From Nemertoderma westbladi (lineage: Eukaryota; Xenacoelomorpha; Nemertodermatida; Nemertodermatidae), in assembly GCA_032718475.1 (NCBI GenBank), contig JAUCBJ010007749.1, positions 1-64,000 of the forward strand: a stretch of 64,000 bases of DNA. Reading direction: 5' to 3'. Position 1 is the stretch's first letter. Each line of letters starts with the position of its first letter. Made by a program: the position numbers and the translations under genes. The notes below the pieces were generated by a model. It saw only the letters and a program-made list of their open reading frames with translations, was not told the DNA's origin and did not search any database. Shown piece after piece: positions 43,682 to 53,406 of this stretch.

Positions 43682-44477
43682 ACTAATTATAATAGAAATT
43701 ATATTAAATTATACTAATTATAAGAGAATCATGTGGCAATAAATTGATAATACACATATGTGAATATTAATAAGAGTGGAATATAACCTCTAGATCCACT
43801 TAACCATTATTAGAACTCTGGGAATTAATGTACTTAATAGAATTCACATTCGTAGTTATTAGTATTAGAAGAACACAACTACAGTATCGATACATAAGAT
43901 AAACGTGGGAGCAAATATTAGCATTTCGGAAACCACTTTTAGAGATTTGTTCACAAATTTAGTTAGTATTTTTATATAATTAAACGCAATTCCGATCAGT
44001 GTGTTTCATGGAATTAGGAATATTTTACAATTTATTAATTACATAATTTTTATTCCTTAGCGTGAAATAAATATATACTTCTTCTAATAATAATTCAGGA
44101 AAAATAATGATAGTAATAGTAATAATTATAATTTAATATTATCTTATGGATTCTTTGTTTAGAATTCTGTATCAAAATAGCCTATATCAATAATATATTA
44201 CTATAATAATATATCTTATTTATACATCACAGAAATCTGTTAATATATTATGTATATCAAGATATCAGATCGATGATACTTATTAATAATATAACAAACA
44301 AACAATAATTTGGAATAATTTGATTGCATTGGATTGCTAGACAAACAACAAACAGTTAGTGAAGCATACACATAGTTGCCGCCACTAATTGATCAATTGT
44401 ACTGAAGTCACCAGCTGTTTACGAAATTAAATGTTATTAATAAATCCGGAATGTAACCCAGAAATTATTTATTATTT
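43682..44477. other. AT-rich non-coding DNA
   Basis: Very AT-rich with runs of AATAATAAT-like sequence (44090-44300). I see no gene, RNA or repeat boundary here. Confidence 0.6.
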
Positions 44478-45015
44478 AACTATAGTGCTGCACCATTAAC
44501 TATAGTGCTGCACCATTAACTATAGTGCTGCACCATTAACTATAGTGCTGCACCATTAACTATAGTGCCGCGCCATTAACTATAGTGCCGCGCCATTAAC
44601 TATAGTGCTGCACCATTAACTATAGTGCTGCACCATTAACTATAGTGCTGCACCATTAACTATAGTGCTGCACCATTAACTATAGTGCTGCACCATTAAC
44701 TATAGTGCTGCACCATTAACTATAGTGCTGCACCATTAACTATAGTGCTGCACCATTAACTATAGTGCAGCACCTTTAACTATAGTGCTGCACCATTAAC
44801 TATAGTGCTGCACCATTAACTATAGTGCTGCACCATTAACTATAGTGCTGCACCATTAACTATAGTGCTGCACCATTAACTATAGTGCTGCACCATTAAC
44901 TATAGTGCTGCACCATTAACTATAGTGCTGCACCATTAACTATAGTGCTGCACCATTAACTATAGTGCTGCACCATTAACTATAGTGCTGCACCATTAAC
45001 TTTAGTGCTGCGCCA
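44478..45015. repeat. 20-bp satellite array, about 27 copies
   Basis: The unit is TATAGTGCTGCACCATTAAC, repeated almost without change. Two neighbouring units read GTGCCGCGCC (near 44565-44590) and one reads GTGCAGCACCTTT (44764). The last, divergent copy (TTTAGTGCTGCGCCATTCGT) runs straight into the LINE fragment on the right. CTGCA and GTGCTGCAC are partly palindromic. Confidence 0.97.
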
Positions 45016-45968
45016 TTCGTCACAAAACTGAAACCCACCCCAGTAAGCACTACGTAACCCTAATAATAATCGATTCCTGATGCGACTTAATAGAATCTCA
45101 TTGTATGGCTTTGCAGCAATTAGATTAACGAGACTCCGCGAAAATGTCCATAGAATGTTAGGTTGCCCTTCAGGGGGAACACCATCTACTCCACTGGCAC
45201 GATTGGTCTTAATGGTCAGCAAAGGAGATGTCGGCCATGGGTATCCCCGGGAGAACAGACTCCGATACTATTCTTTCTACAAAGTTATCAGGCAATAAAT
45301 ACTGTACGATGTCATAATTGAGGAGCTTTTCAAAGAGGGTCATCCAACCATTGAGGAGATCAGCTGGTGAATCTGCCAGTTCTTTGATGGTTGGATGGCT
45401 TTCCTGCCAGTCACCCAAGGCGACCTAAATACCCAAGTATAGAGGTCGCCTTGCAGTCACCAGACCAGATTGAATAATTTCCATGCCTGGAATAATTGCA
45501 ATCTGTCTTCGGCCTCGTTGATGGCATCAACCTGTTTGTTTATTAGCTCATGTAGATTAACAGAGTACTGCCTGTTCAGGGACCTAGATGCAGCCTTAAA
45601 CTACATTCTTGGCCGCTGTAGTCCGTTTGAGTCGGGACTCTTTCTGTGCCTTAGTGAGATTCTCTCCGGACTTCCGAATTTTGTGGTATGTCCACCCTGG
45701 ACACCCTGGCCAAAAAAGGCACCCTGCCTTTTTTCTCTTTCGAGGGTTTGCAGGACCTGTTTCTGCAGCGGCTGTTGTTTCATACAAGGGCGGAAGGGCC
45801 TCATACAGTTGTCGTTGCTCAGCTCTAGTGTGAAGCTGGATCTCACACTCTGGGCTGTTGCAGTAGAGAGGACCAATCATGCCGTGGCAAGGTGATTTCT
45901 TAAACCCTGCTACTGTAGCATCCAGACTAAGTTTTACCTTAGCCAGAATAATACGATAATCACTGTGC
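45016..45968 (-). pseudogene. Decayed LINE: endonuclease end, linker and start of reverse transcriptase
   Basis: On the minus strand, HSDYRIILAKVKLSL (45968 onwards) matches the Ser-Asp-His end of a LINE endonuclease. A linker follows, then in a second frame SPADLLNGWMTLFEKLLN with FVERIVSESVLPGIPMADISF, and in a third NRASGVDGVPPE, the fingers motif of LINE reverse transcriptases, with LVNLIAAKPYNEILLSRIRNRLL. At least two frameshifts separate these parts. It stops where the 20-bp satellite begins. The sequence differs from the 3640/8381 family, so a second LINE family is present. Confidence 0.75.
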
Positions 45969-46305
45969 AATCTTGTACTGCACAGTGATTACACTTGGAA
46001 AGTTTAGAAGATTAGTAAAGTTTAGGGAAAAATCATGCATCCTGACGTCAGTTACGACAGATGATGTTTTTTTTTAGAAAATTTAAAATTTCTCGGGATC
46101 GCATCATTTTCCAGAGCTTAAATTTTGGTTAATTGTAGATAATCATGAACTCTATCTTTTACGAAATTGAAAAGTTAAGACAATTAATTGGGGAACCTCT
46201 AGAGACTCAGAAGTAATGACCTACCGGCTGAACGGTACGGTACCAGTACGAAGCACCAGTAAGTACGAAATTGCAGAATTACTACTTATCCTTCTTCTAC
46301 ATCGA

Positions 46306-46387
46306 GCAGTGTTTGCCGAATGGTTAAGAAGTTGGACTAGAAATCCAGTGAGATCACTCCGCGCAGGTTCGAATCCTAGCCGTGACC
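46306..46387 (+). tRNA. tRNA-Ser(AGA)-like sequence, probably pseudogene or SINE head
   Basis: Box A (TTGCCGAATGG) and box B (GGTTCGAATCC) match the RNA polymerase III promoter consensus. The anticodon arm TTGGA-CTAGAAA-TCCAG gives AGA, and the serine-type variable arm can pair (GTGA with TCAC). However, the 5' acceptor bases (GCAGTGT) do not pair with the 3' side (CGTGACC), and the T stem has an extra A (CCTAGC). A working serine tRNA therefore looks unlikely. A tRNA-derived SINE or a tRNA pseudogene fits better. Confidence 0.6.
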
Positions 46388-46600
46388 GAAATAAATAGAT
46401 CAATCATTGATGAAATTTTGGTGCGTATGCAGTCCGTCAAAAGTTTGGAATGAATCTAAAATCTCGTCAAAAATGAGACAGCCTGTCAGTCGGTACCGGT
46501 AGTTTCAGACTTGTTATAAAAACCGAAATAATTCGGTCAATCACAGATGAAATTAAACCAAACTTGGTACGTATGCAGTCTCGTGCTGCACGAAGGCCCC
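46388..46600 (+). repeat. SINE-like tail with repeated TGATGAAATT module
   Basis: After the tRNA-like head, GATCAATCATTGATGAAATT with GTGCGTATGCAGTC (46398-46432) recurs about 137 bases later as CGGTCAATCACAGATGAAAT with GTACGTATGCAGTC (46534-46581). A third relative lies at 22689. The recurrence supports a dispersed family. The element's 3' boundary is uncertain. Confidence 0.45.
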
Positions 46601-46703
46601 ACGATCGGGTACTGCACATCTCTCACAATATCGTCACCCTTCTATTTAATTAAAGTTTATTTGTTTTAAATCTTCTTACTACAATTTAAAACGTTAGTAA
46701 TGG

Positions 46704-46980
46704 CCCATGTGAAGAATACCAGACTTTCTGCTGTTATATTTCACTTTGCAGTTTACCCCATGTGAAGAATACCAAGTTTTCACTCAAACCACATGTTTCA
46801 GAAGGGCTGATTCTAACCAAAACAATAAACGAATAAGTATCTATACAGGTTATATTGTAAGACAGAAATAAGCGCTATAAAAGATTTAAAGGAGAGATTT
46901 GGAAAAATACAAATTATTAATATGTAAAATTCCAGTAGAATTTTGACCGAAAAGTTAAAACCTGGTATTCTTCACATGGG
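46704..46980. mobile_element. MITE-like element with CCCATGTGAAGAATACC ends
   Basis: The left end CCCATGTGAAGAATACC is matched by GGTATTCTTCACATGGG at the right end, a perfect 17-bp inverted repeat. The left motif is repeated again internally (46757), so the left end is duplicated. The interior contains AACCAAAACAATAAAC, shared with the element at 7533. Non-coding. Confidence 0.75.
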
Positions 46981-47647
46981 TGGTAATTATTATAATATTA
47001 ATAAAATGTGAGAGAAGCAGTCTGAAATATAGTAGTTTGCAAGCGATAACGCAATATCGTTGAATATACGAGAGGCATGCAATATACGATCACAAACTAC
47101 AGGAGCTGTACTAATGATATATCAGAAATCAATAGTCGAGATTTATATTGGTTTGGGTATGAGCGCCAGATGCCTAATATGTATTTTACTGTCTCATTAC
47201 CAGTATACGTAGATACGAAAACTGCAATCGTATTAAGTATATATTATTGGTGTAAACGCTACAGTCGGCAGCCGACAAACGTCTGCCGACAACTGTAATT
47301 ATAAACAAAAACGAAATGAACTGTAATCTGTGCCCTTGTCTCTCCTTTATTGTTTTGGTTAGAATTACCAGCCTTTGTAACGTATTCCTTTGCCTGCCAA
47401 TTCACAGGAAGTAGAAGAAGTCGTGTTACTGCAACAAAACGAAATTATTGTTCAGTATAGCAATATTAGAAACCCTAACACATTATTATGAATTATACTG
47501 GTGTTGGGTAAAACAGCTGTTGCTGCAATTACAATTAGTTAATTTCTGTAGATTTTGCGGTGCATGTGTAATTATTCAATATAATGTGATTTTTTCAAAA
47601 CTTTACATACCAGGCGGGGTAAATGCGTATAGTTGTAAAATATTAAC
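46981..47647. other. Non-coding DNA
   Basis: AT-rich with no supported gene. A hairpin TCGGCAGCCGACAAACGTC / TGCCGACAACTGT lies at 47264-47297. GTTTTGGTTAG at 47354 is the inverse of the AACCAAAAC motif in the MITE on the left, so a further related fragment may be present. Confidence 0.5.
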
Positions 47648-47721
47648 TTATTTATTAATAATAATAATTATTATTTATTAATTATTATTATTATATTATT
47701 ATTTATTAATTATTATTATTA

Positions 47722-48874
47722 TGGGACAAGGGACGAGGATCTGGCGCCAATCCGCCAGGAGCTGTTGCGGCGCTTCATCCCGGCCCTCTTTGGGACTTCC
47801 CCCAGATCTGTGGATGAGGAGCTCATCCTCCTTCCTGTCCGCCATGGTGGGATCGGGATCCGGGACCCCCTGATGCGGAGGGGTCACGCGAGGGAGGCGT
47901 CGCTATCTGGGACTGCTGGGGTGGTCGAGGCACTGATGACTGGTTGTCCCCTTAACGTCGCTGACCACTCTGCCTGCCTCGCCTCCGCGTTGGCTGCGAG
48001 TCGCGTCGCCCAGGACGCCGCCTATAAGGCAGCGATGGAGTCCGCCATCCAATCCGTCCCGGCCGAAAGGCGCCGTACTGTGGACCGTACGGTGTCCCAC
48101 AAGACGGGTGGGTGGCTGTCGGCGCAGCCCTCCGTGGTCGATAACACCGACCTGGCCCCGGAGGTGTTCCGCGACAACCTCGCGCTGAGGTACGGCCTCA
48201 CGCCGCCCGGCCTCCCGGCGAAGTGTGAGGGGTGTGGGGAGCCGTTTACGACAACCCACACCCTGAACTGCAAGTCGGGTGGCCTGATTATAAAGCGGCA
48301 CGATGAGGTCCGGGAGGTATTCGGGGACCTTATCGCCTCTGCCTTTGGTGGGTCGTGTGTGCAGCGTGAAGTCACGCTGTGCACCGGCTACCTGGACAGA
48401 AGGGGCCGCGAGGTGGGAGGAGTTAGGGCTGATCTCCTGGCGAGGGGAGTCTGGACCGAGCAGAGGGTGGCGTCTTTCGATATTGCGATCGTAAACGCCG
48501 ACGCCCCCTCATACGCTCACCGGTCCTTGGACTCTGTCCTCGAGCAGAGAGTCCGAGCCAAGAAGGTGCACTATAGCGCGGTGTGCGAGGATAGAAGGTT
48601 CTCCTTCACCCCCCTTGTCGGAACCACCGATGGGGTGTGGTGCAAGGAGACTGATACCTTCATCAGCCACCCCGCTGAGACCCTTGTGGCTCGGCGGCAG
48701 GGGATGCGGGATCGTGGCCTTGCTTGCGTTCTAGGGGGAGTTCGGAGGCGGCTTCAGTTCGCGCTCCTCCGCTCCAACTCCCTCTGTTTGCGTGGTGGCC
48801 GGCGTCCCTGGAGGGCGCTGGGCTTTGGGGATGGTGCGGGTCTGCGGGGGAATGACCTCGCAGACCATTATTAA
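47722..48874 (+). pseudogene. LINE polyprotein C-terminus: RT thumb, CCHC knuckle, endonuclease-like domain
   Basis: The frame opens at the insertion junction without a start codon (RDEDLAPIRQELLRRF), so the protein is 5' truncated. LPVRHGGIGIRDP fits the reverse-transcriptase thumb. An alanine-rich helical segment follows, then FRDNLALRYGLTPPGLP. The knuckle is CEGCGEPFTTTHTLNC (Cys-x2-Cys-x7-His-x3-Cys) followed by RHDEVREVF. Next come VRADLLARGVW and FDIAIVNADAP, placed like the PD...D residues of restriction-like endonucleases, and the end has RRRLQFALLRSNSLCLRG. I infer a restriction-like-endonuclease LINE; the clade is uncertain. There are no stops within 383 codons, so the copy is young. 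Confidence 0.65.
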
Positions 48875-48994
48875 TTCACGGTGCACCATTTTTAATTGTA
48901 TGTTAAACCTTATTGTCTTAATTGTATTGTTCTGATTGGTGGTGGGATGCTGGTGCAGTTTTATATTTAGTTTTATAGCAATTTTATTTTTAAT
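47722..48994 (+). mobile_element. 5'-truncated LINE in (TTA)n DNA
   Basis: A GC-rich insert with one open frame (to the TAA at 48872) and a 120-base 3' UTR lies between two A/T microsatellites. The left flank (47660-47721) and right flank (48995-49040) both contain ATTATTATTATATTATTATT. This is either a target duplication or a shared microsatellite target. The sharp base-composition change marks both borders. Among LINEs with restriction-like endonucleases, Dong of the R4 clade is known to insert in TAA repeats. Confidence 0.75.
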
Positions 48995-49946
48995 GATATT
49001 AACATTATTATTATTATATTATTATTTATTTATTTTATATTTATTATTAATAAATATTAATATTAATAAATCAAAGTTCGTTTTCTAGTAAAATAAGTAA
49101 TACCCAGGCACAATAATATAGTATACTGTAGTACAAGTAGTAAACTACTGTATGCATATGCGCTAGTAAAGACAACCAGAGGGTTTCACTTAGGGTTGGG
49201 CGTAGACATGGGCCAATATACAATTAAACTGCCATTATTATTCATACTATAATATCATATTATTATTACCATTCATTATTCTAGCTAATAATTTTTCTAC
49301 ATTGTGTCAACTTATCAACGTTCTAATGATATCCTCGTAATGGAGCCACTAGTCATCATTCTATTCAATAAAATCCAATTCAATCTATTTATTTCAGCAT
49401 TATATTCCCTCCCATTGCACGTAGAGGTGAATGGTCATTAAATTGGTAACAAAATTATATTTATGTTTATTTTAATTATGTATTCTCCATTGATGATAGA
49501 TATTTTAGGCTAAGTGTAAGATTGTACAGTTCTTACTTTTAACTGCATTACTATTAACTGCAATTTTTTAGTATAAAAGGGATAAGAATTGGATTGATAA
49601 ACATTACAATATTAAAAGCAAATAATTAAAGCATTCAACACTGTCAGTAAGTTGGCATAATATAACGAAATGATGGACACCATCATATATCGTTTATAAC
49701 TCTTGAATGTTTATGTAAACCGCCCACGTTGCGTTCGCTCGGTACATACTGTAAATACATTCGGGTCAAAACACTGAAATGTAGTACTTTTCACACAATC
49801 ACAATGATGTATATAGTTAGGCTATATTTACTGTAAAATGGTTGTACTATTCAATTCAGTACAATGCTGAACAATTAAGTTAAATTTAAAGTATATGATT
49901 AAAATGTACTATAAAATGAACAATGTCCACAGATATGACCACAAAG
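48995..49946. other. AT-rich non-coding DNA
   Basis: It begins with an A/T microsatellite (to about 49070), then AT-rich sequence without a recognisable gene or element, up to the start of the 48/43-bp array. Confidence 0.6.
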
Positions 49947-52242
49947 TCCTTAACAACACCAACTCATTCCCTTTTTCTTCTCTAACGTTTAGGTAATGTA
50001 ACAACATCAACTCATTCCCTTTCTCTTCTCTAACGTTTAGGTAATGTAACAACATCAACTCATTCCCTTTCTCTTCTCTAACGTTTAGGTAATGTAACAA
50101 CACCAACTCATTCCCTTTCTCTTCTCTAACGTTTAGGTAACAACACCAACTCATTCCCTTTCTCTTCTCTAACGTTTAGGTAACAACACCAACTCATTCC
50201 CTTTCTCTTCTCTAACGTTTAGGTAACAACACCAACTCATTCCCATTTTCTTCTCTAACGTTTAGGTAATGTAACAACATCAACTCATTCCCTTTCCCTT
50301 CTCTAACGTTTAGGTAATGTAACACCAACTCATTCCCTTTCTCTTCTCTAACGTTTAGGTAATGTAACAACATCAACTCATTCCCTTTCTCTTCTCTAAC
50401 GTTTAGGTAACAACACCAATTCATTCCCTTTCTCTTCTCTAACGTTTAGGTAATGTAACAACATCAACTCATTCCCTTTCTCTTCTCTAACGTTTAGGTA
50501 ACAACCCCAACTCATTCCCTTTCTCTTCTCTAACGTTTAGGTAACAACACCAACTCATTCCCATTTTCTTCTCTAACGTTTAGGTAATGTAACAACATCA
50601 ACTCATTCCCTTTCTCTTCTCTAACGTTTAGGTAATGTAACAACATCAACTCATTCCCTTTCTCTTCTCTAACGTTTAGGTAACAACACCAACTCTTTCC
50701 CTTTCTCTTCTCTAACGTTTAGGTAATGTAACAACATCAACTCATTCCCTTTCTCTTCTCTAACGTTTAGGTAATGTAACAACATCAACTCATTCCCTTT
50801 CTCTTCTCTAACGTTTAGGTAATGTAACAATATCAACTCATTCCCTCTCTCTTCTCTAGCGTTTAGGTAATGTAACAACATCAACTCATTCCCTTTCTCT
50901 TCTCTAACGTTTAGGTAATGTAACAACATCAACTCATTCCCTTTCTCTTCTCTAACGTTTAGGTTATGTAACAACATCAACTCATTCCCTTTCTCTTCTC
51001 TAACGTTTAGGTAATGTAACAACACCAACTCATTCCCTTTCTCTTCTCTAACGTTTAGGTAATGTAACAACATCAACTCATTCCCTTTCTCTTCTCTAAC
51101 GTTTAGGTAACAACACAAACTCATTCCCTTTCTCTTCTCTAACGTTTAGGTAACAACACCAACTCATTCCCTTTTTCTTCTCTAACGTTTAGGTAATGTA
51201 ATAACATCAACTCATTCCCTTTCTCTTCTCTAACGTTTAGGTAATGTAACAACATCAACTCATTCCCTTTCTCTTCTCTAACGTTTAGGTAACAACACCA
51301 ACTCTTTCCCTTTCTCTTCTCTAACGTTTAGGTAATGTAACAACATCAACTCATTCCCTTTCTCTTCTCTAACGTTTAGGTAATGTAACAATATCAACTC
51401 ATTCCCTCTCTCTTCTCTAGCGTTTAGGTAATGTAACAACATCAACTCATTCCCTTTCTCTTCTCTAACGTTTAGGTAATGTAACAACATCAACTCATTC
51501 CCTTTCTCTTCTCTAACGTTTAGGTAATGTAACAACATCAACTCATTCCCTTTCTCTTCTCTAACGTTTAGGTAATGTAACAACATCAACTCATTCCCTT
51601 TCTCTTCTCTAACGTTTAGGTAATGTAACAACATCAACTCATTCCCTTTCTCTTCTCTAACGTTTAGGTAACAACACCAACTCTTTCCCTTTCTCTTCTC
51701 TAACGTTTAGGCAATGTAACAACATCAACTCATTCCCTTTCTCTTCTCTAACGTTTAGGTAATGTAACAACATCAACTCATTCCCTTTCTCTTCTCTAAC
51801 GTTTAGGTAATGTAACAACATCAACTCATTCCCTTTCTCTTCTCTAACGTTTAGGTAATGTAAGAACATCAACTCATTCCCTTTCTCTTCTCTAACGTTT
51901 AGGTAATGTAACAACACCAACTCATTCCCCTTCTCTTCTCTAGCGTTTAGGTAATGTAACAACATCAACTCATTCCCTTTCTCTTCTCTAACGTTTAGGT
52001 AATGTAACAACACCAACTCATTCCCCTTCTCTTCTCTAACGTTTAGGTAATGTAACAACATCAACTCATTCCCTTTCTCTTCTCTAACGTTTAGGTAATG
52101 TAAGAACATCAACTCATTCCCTTTCTCTTCTCTAACGTTTAGGTAATGTAACAACACCAACTCATTCCCCTTCTCTTCTCTAGCGTTTAGGTAATGAAAC
52201 AACATCAACTCATTCCCCTTCTCTTCTCTTGCGTTTAGGTAA
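49947..52242. repeat. 48-bp / 43-bp tandem array
   Basis: The 48-bp unit contains CTCTAACGTTTAGGTAATG, then ACAACATCAACTCATTCCC. The 43-bp form lacks ATGTA. About 48 units (estimate). On the minus strand the 48-bp unit reads as 16 residues (LNVREEKGNELMLLHY), open for up to 183 codons, but each 43-bp unit shifts the frame and brings a stop. I therefore treat it as non-coding. Higher-order copies are visible: 50669-51124 and 51278-51637 share unit order. Confidence 0.95.
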
Positions 52243-52610
52243 TGTTTTCTTGTTGTGTGAAACCATTTTCATGAACTCCCAGCCTGTCATCTCTGCTCGT
52301 TTTTGAGACTTGGCTGGATTGGTGCTAGTCTTTGCTTCATTATTTTCTCGAATTCTGGTACCGGTACTTATTCCTCGAATCTTTTTATCCTAAATAAAAT
52401 AATAAAAACAATAAAAAAAGAACCAAATAATTTTAGTTACAATATGATCTCACCTAGCAATTTATGTAGCTATATATATAATTCTAAATAATTGTGACTA
52501 ATGTAATCTTATACCAAAAAAAGTCTAGTAAACCAATCAGAATATAATTATAATGACATGGAGGTCCCAATGAGAAATAATAATAAATAATTCCCTAATG
52601 AATATTTAAT
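52243..52610. other. Non-coding spacer between two arrays
   Basis: AT-rich sequence with GGTACCGGTAC at 52358 and no supported gene or element. Confidence 0.55.
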
Positions 52611-52897
52611 CTGACCTTCTTCACTCCGCCACTCGGTCTTCCTCTAACGTTCGGACCTTCACTCCGCCACTCGGTCTACCTCTAACGTTCGACTGACCTT
52701 CACTCCGCCACTCGGTCTACCTCTAACGTTCGACTGACCTTCACTCCGCCACTCGGTCTACCTCTAACGTTCGACTGACCTTCACTCCACCACTCGGTCT
52801 ACCTCTAACGTTCGACTGACCTTCACTCCGCCACTCGGTCTACCTCTAACGTTCGACTGACCTTCACTCCGCCACTCGGTCTACCTCTAACGTTCGA
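52611..52897. repeat. 41-bp tandem array, about 7 copies
   Basis: The unit contains CTTCACTCCGCCACTCGGTC followed by TACCTCTAACGTTCGACTGA. It shares CTCTAACGTT with the 48-bp array on the left. On the minus strand each unit carries GTGAAG|GTCAGT, a good match to a 5' splice site. 41 bp is not a multiple of three, so the frame changes each unit. Confidence 0.95.
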
Positions 52898-53140
52898 CCC
52901 TCTCCTTTTCGACTTCCACTTTCCTTTCGTCCCCTTTCCTCTATGACTCTTTGACTTACTTCCTTTACCTCGGCGACTCCTTGACCTGCTCTTCTTTCCC
53001 TTACTACTTCCCTTTCTCGTCGTTCGTCTCCTTTTCTCCATTTCTTTCTTGCTTGTTTCCCCCCGATCGTCAACTAAACCCGAACCCCGCACTTCAACCT
53101 GCTCCGCTCCATGATTGTCACTGTCTGCGCTCGCAGCCAT
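52823..53140 (-). CDS. Possible first coding exon of a small basic protein
   Basis: The frame starts MAASADSDNHGAEQ, then becomes strongly basic (KKSRSRSRRGKGSKSKS, GKWKSKRRGS), as in nuclear or RNA-binding low-complexity segments. It runs into the 41-bp array and ends there at a TGA. The first array unit offers a donor-like GTGAAG|GTCAGT at 52862/52861, so the exon may end there and splice leftwards; no acceptor can be named. The start context is ordinary (T at -3, G at +4). Not recognised as any family. It could equally be a chance open frame in Lys/Arg-codon-rich DNA. Confidence 0.28.
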   Translation of the reverse strand: MAASADSDNHGAEQVEVRGSGLVDDRGETSKKEMEKRRRTTRKGSSKGKKSRSRSRRGKGSKSKSHRGKGTKGKWKSKRRGSNVRGRPSGGVKVSRTLEVDRVAE

Positions 53141-53406
53141 TAATATGGAAGAAAATAGTAGGCCTATCTAGATCAGATCCTTTTACGATGACACACTAAT
53201 TACTGTAAACTGTTAAATTTATATAAAATTACATTTACGTTTTGTGGAAACTAAAATGTAAAATTCTAGAATTCTGTCGTTAAAGTTTTAGCGCGCAGTG
53301 CAGAAGGGCGTGCTCCTCAGTTTGTACGTCATTGCTGCCACAATGACATATGCGTCGCTCACGTGGAGTACGTGACCACCTCCCGGTCTCTATTCGTAGT
53401 TTGTGG

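Noticed and set aside
49909-52208. Minus-strand repeat protein LNVREEKGNELMLLHY
   Set aside because: Open only across runs of 48-bp units; every 43-bp unit shifts the frame to a stop. No start domain or tail.
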